Assembly: GCF_050589685.1 (NCBI RefSeq)
Contig: NZ_JBNGOS010000002.1
Coordinates: 1 to 64,000, forward strand
Length of the DNA stretch: 64,000 bases
Source: Saccharicrinis sp050589685
GTDB lineage: Bacteria > Bacteroidota > Bacteroidia > Bacteroidales > Marinilabiliaceae
Direction of reading: 5' to 3'
The position numbers and the translations under genes were made by a program. The notes below the pieces were generated by a model. The model saw nothing but the letters and a program-made list of their open reading frames with translations, was not told the origin of the DNA and did no database searches. This document shows, in pieces, positions 62,630-64,000 of this stretch (its first letter is position 1; every line of letters begins with the position of its first letter).

Positions 62630-64000
62630 ATGATGAAATCTATTCCGTTTTTGTTTGTTATAATAATGCTAAGTGTAACCTGTTTCTCGCAAGAAAAAGA
62701 ACCTACATGGGAAGCGTTGGGTAAGCAGTACCAAATACCGGAATGGTTTGCCAAAGCCCGGTTTGGAGTATGGGTGCATTGGGGGCCTCAAGCTGTTCCT
62801 GAATATGGAGGTGGCTGGTATGCACGGCACATGTACATGCAGGATGTGGGCCGGGAAACCTTTGGGAAAAATGCCTATTCGTATCACCTGAAAAGATTCG
62901 GTCACCCATCAGAAGCAGGTTATAAAGAGGTGGCCAATGCCTGGAAAGCCGGAAAGCTGGAAACAGATAGCCTTTTGCAATATTTTACGGAAGAATTGGG
63001 CGCTAAATATTTCATGGCCCTGGCTCATCATCACGATAATTTCGACAATTGGAATTCAACATATCATGAATGGAATTCGGTAAATGTTGGTCCCAAACGA
63101 GATATTGTTGGTGAGTTTTGCAAGTCGGCTAAAAAATACAATGTTCCCTTTGGGGTAAGCACACACAACGAACGCTTTTTTGAGTGGGGCCTGTCTGCTT
63201 TTGGCGCAGATTCAACAGGCAAATATAAAGGCGTTCCTTACGATGGGTATCTGACAAAAGAAGACGGCAAAGGTACGTGGTGGGAAGGTATGGATCCTTC
63301 GATCTTATATGGCCTGCCTCCGGAAAAGAGAACTTCCGAATGGGAAAAAGCTTGGAAGCAAAACTGGCTGCTTAGGATGAAGGACTTGCTTACAAAATAT
63401 GATGTGGATTTTATGTGGTTCGATGGAAGGGGATATCCCTACGGAGACTATGGAAAGGAAGCCTTTCGAACATTTTATAATCATAACCTGAAAAAAAATG
63501 GTGAAATAAATGCAGTTATCGCAGGAAAAATACCGGGAGGTGACCCGGGAGTCGTGAATGACATTGAGCAAGGCGTAGAGCTGGAGATCTACCCCGAACC
63601 CTGGCAAAGTATCTGCTCATTCACCCACTGGTTTTACAAAAAAGATGATCCCTCCCGGCATGATGCAAGAAGTACCATTGAATTATTAGTTGATGTGGTG
63701 AGTAAAAACGGCAATTTTATGTTGAATGTTGAACTTTTACCGGATGGATCTATTCCTCCGGAGCATAAAGTTATTTTAGATGATTTTGGGTCCTGGTTAA
63801 AGTTAAATGGTGAGGCCATATACGCCAGTAAACCGTGGAAAGTGCATGGCGATAATTTTTACACAGGGCTTATTGATGAGCGCTCGAATGAATCTAATTT
63901 AGCTAATGCCGACCTGGATGCACTTAAGAAAAGGAAAAGCAAACAGTTCAACAACCGAACAAAAGACAGCCAGCCTTATGGGCACAATGAGGTTCGGTTC
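62630..64000 (+). CDS. Glycoside hydrolase family 29 alpha-L-fucosidase, 3' end cut by window edge
   Basis: The frame is open from ATG 62630 (or 62633) to the right edge, 457 codons. A signal peptide (to about residue 23, ending CFS) is followed by GH29 motifs: ARFGVWVHWGPQAVPEYGGG, MALAHHHDNFDNWNSTYHEW, and nucleophile Asp265 in VDFMWFDGRGYP. GNFMLNVELLPDGSIPPEH follows. Unlike the GH29 at 25857 it keeps the standard WFDG motif. A longer N-terminal loop region (about 60-110) suggests a different subfamily. It would remove terminal alpha-L-fucose and sits directly after the GH95 relic, perhaps replacing its function. Confidence 0.9.
   Translation, partial: MMKSIPFLFVIIMLSVTCFSQEKEPTWEALGKQYQIPEWFAKARFGVWVHWGPQAVPEYGGGWYARHMYMQDVGRETFGKNAYSYHLKRFGHPSEAGYKEVANAWKAGKLETDSLLQYFTEELGAKYFMALAHHHDNFDNWNSTYHEWNSVNVGPKRDIVGEFCKSAKKYNVPFGVSTHNERFFEWGLSAFGADSTGKYKGVPYDGYLTKEDGKGTWWEGMDPSILYGLPPEKRTSEWEKAWKQNWLLRMKDLLTKYDVDFMWFDGRGYPYGDYGKEAFRTFYNHNLKKNGEINAVIAGKIPGGDPGVVNDIEQGVELEIYPEPWQSICSFTHWFYKKDDPSRHDARSTIELLVDVVSKNGNFMLNVELLPDGSIPPEHKVILDDFGSWLKLNGEAIYASKPWKVHGDNFYTGLIDERSNESNLANADLDALKKRKSKQFNNRTKDSQPYGHNEVRF

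Noticed and set aside
1..64000. CRISPR arrays, tRNA or rRNA genes
   Set aside because: No regularly spaced identical repeats and no recognisable tRNA or rRNA sequence were seen; dispersed palindromes are few and irregular.

Overview
The window looks like a chromosomal segment of a Bacteroidota bacterium, probably a Bacteroidales/Marinilabiliales-type polysaccharide degrader. The grounds are AT-rich DNA, a SusC/SusD pair, a hybrid two-component system (HTCS) regulator, Bacteroidota-type -7 promoter elements (TAnnTTTG) and many secreted or lipoprotein glycoside hydrolases. The genus is inference; there is no rRNA or tRNA gene here to support it.

Layout. (1) 1-2050: most of an IS91-family element on the minus strand (Y2 rolling-circle transposase plus an upstream tyrosine recombinase, ATGA overlap), running off the left edge. 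Its terminal 13-bp hairpin abuts (2) 2051-3812, a heparinase II/III-type lyase gene whose 5' part is gone. (3) 4.0-34.1 kb: the core polysaccharide utilization locus (PUL), all on the plus strand: GH3, heparinase-like lyase, SusC, SusD, GH28, GH3, a compact GH115-like protein, GH92, GH29, GH3 with PA14, GH78, and a two-domain esterase. (4) 34.2-44.3 kb: a mostly minus-strand housekeeping/efflux block (aldo/keto reductase, MATE, a TolC/RND/membrane-fusion tripartite pump) with a divergent AraC-type regulator. (5) 44.4-64 kb: second half of the PUL: PI-PLC-like lipoprotein plus GH115 alpha-glucuronidase, metallophosphoesterase, the HTCS regulator, a retropepsin-like protein that lacks its catalytic Asp residues, a large MG2/plug-type surface protein, GH39, a GH28-like protein, a GH95 relic and a GH29 fucosidase cut by the right edge.

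How it fits together. The enzyme set (GH115, GH28, GH78, GH29/GH95, GH39, three GH3, GH92, heparinase-like lyases, an acetyl-esterase fusion) implies an acidic, branched, acetylated heteropolysaccharide carrying uronic acids, rhamnose, fucose and probably xylose. No sulfatase or sulfatase maturase was seen, so an unsulfated plant-type or exopolysaccharide substrate is more likely than ulvan or fucoidan; the exact substrate is not determined.

The most striking signal is regulatory. Four separate promoters (before GH3 at 5005, susC at 11825, the GH115-like gene at 21228 and PLC-GH115 at 44418) carry a direct repeat resembling TCCATGCCT with exactly 21-bp spacing, followed at exactly 26 bp by a -7 element (TAnnTTTG in three, degenerate in the fourth). 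This is a candidate operator for the HTCS that would tie both halves of the PUL into one regulon. A second, unrelated promoter motif with fixed geometry occurs at 4204, 55026 and 58853. Decayed gene pieces (a GH3 5' end, a GH95 with a large internal deletion, an unidentified frameshifted gene and the IS-truncated lyase), plus a family of palindromic intergenic repeats, show the locus is being rearranged actively.
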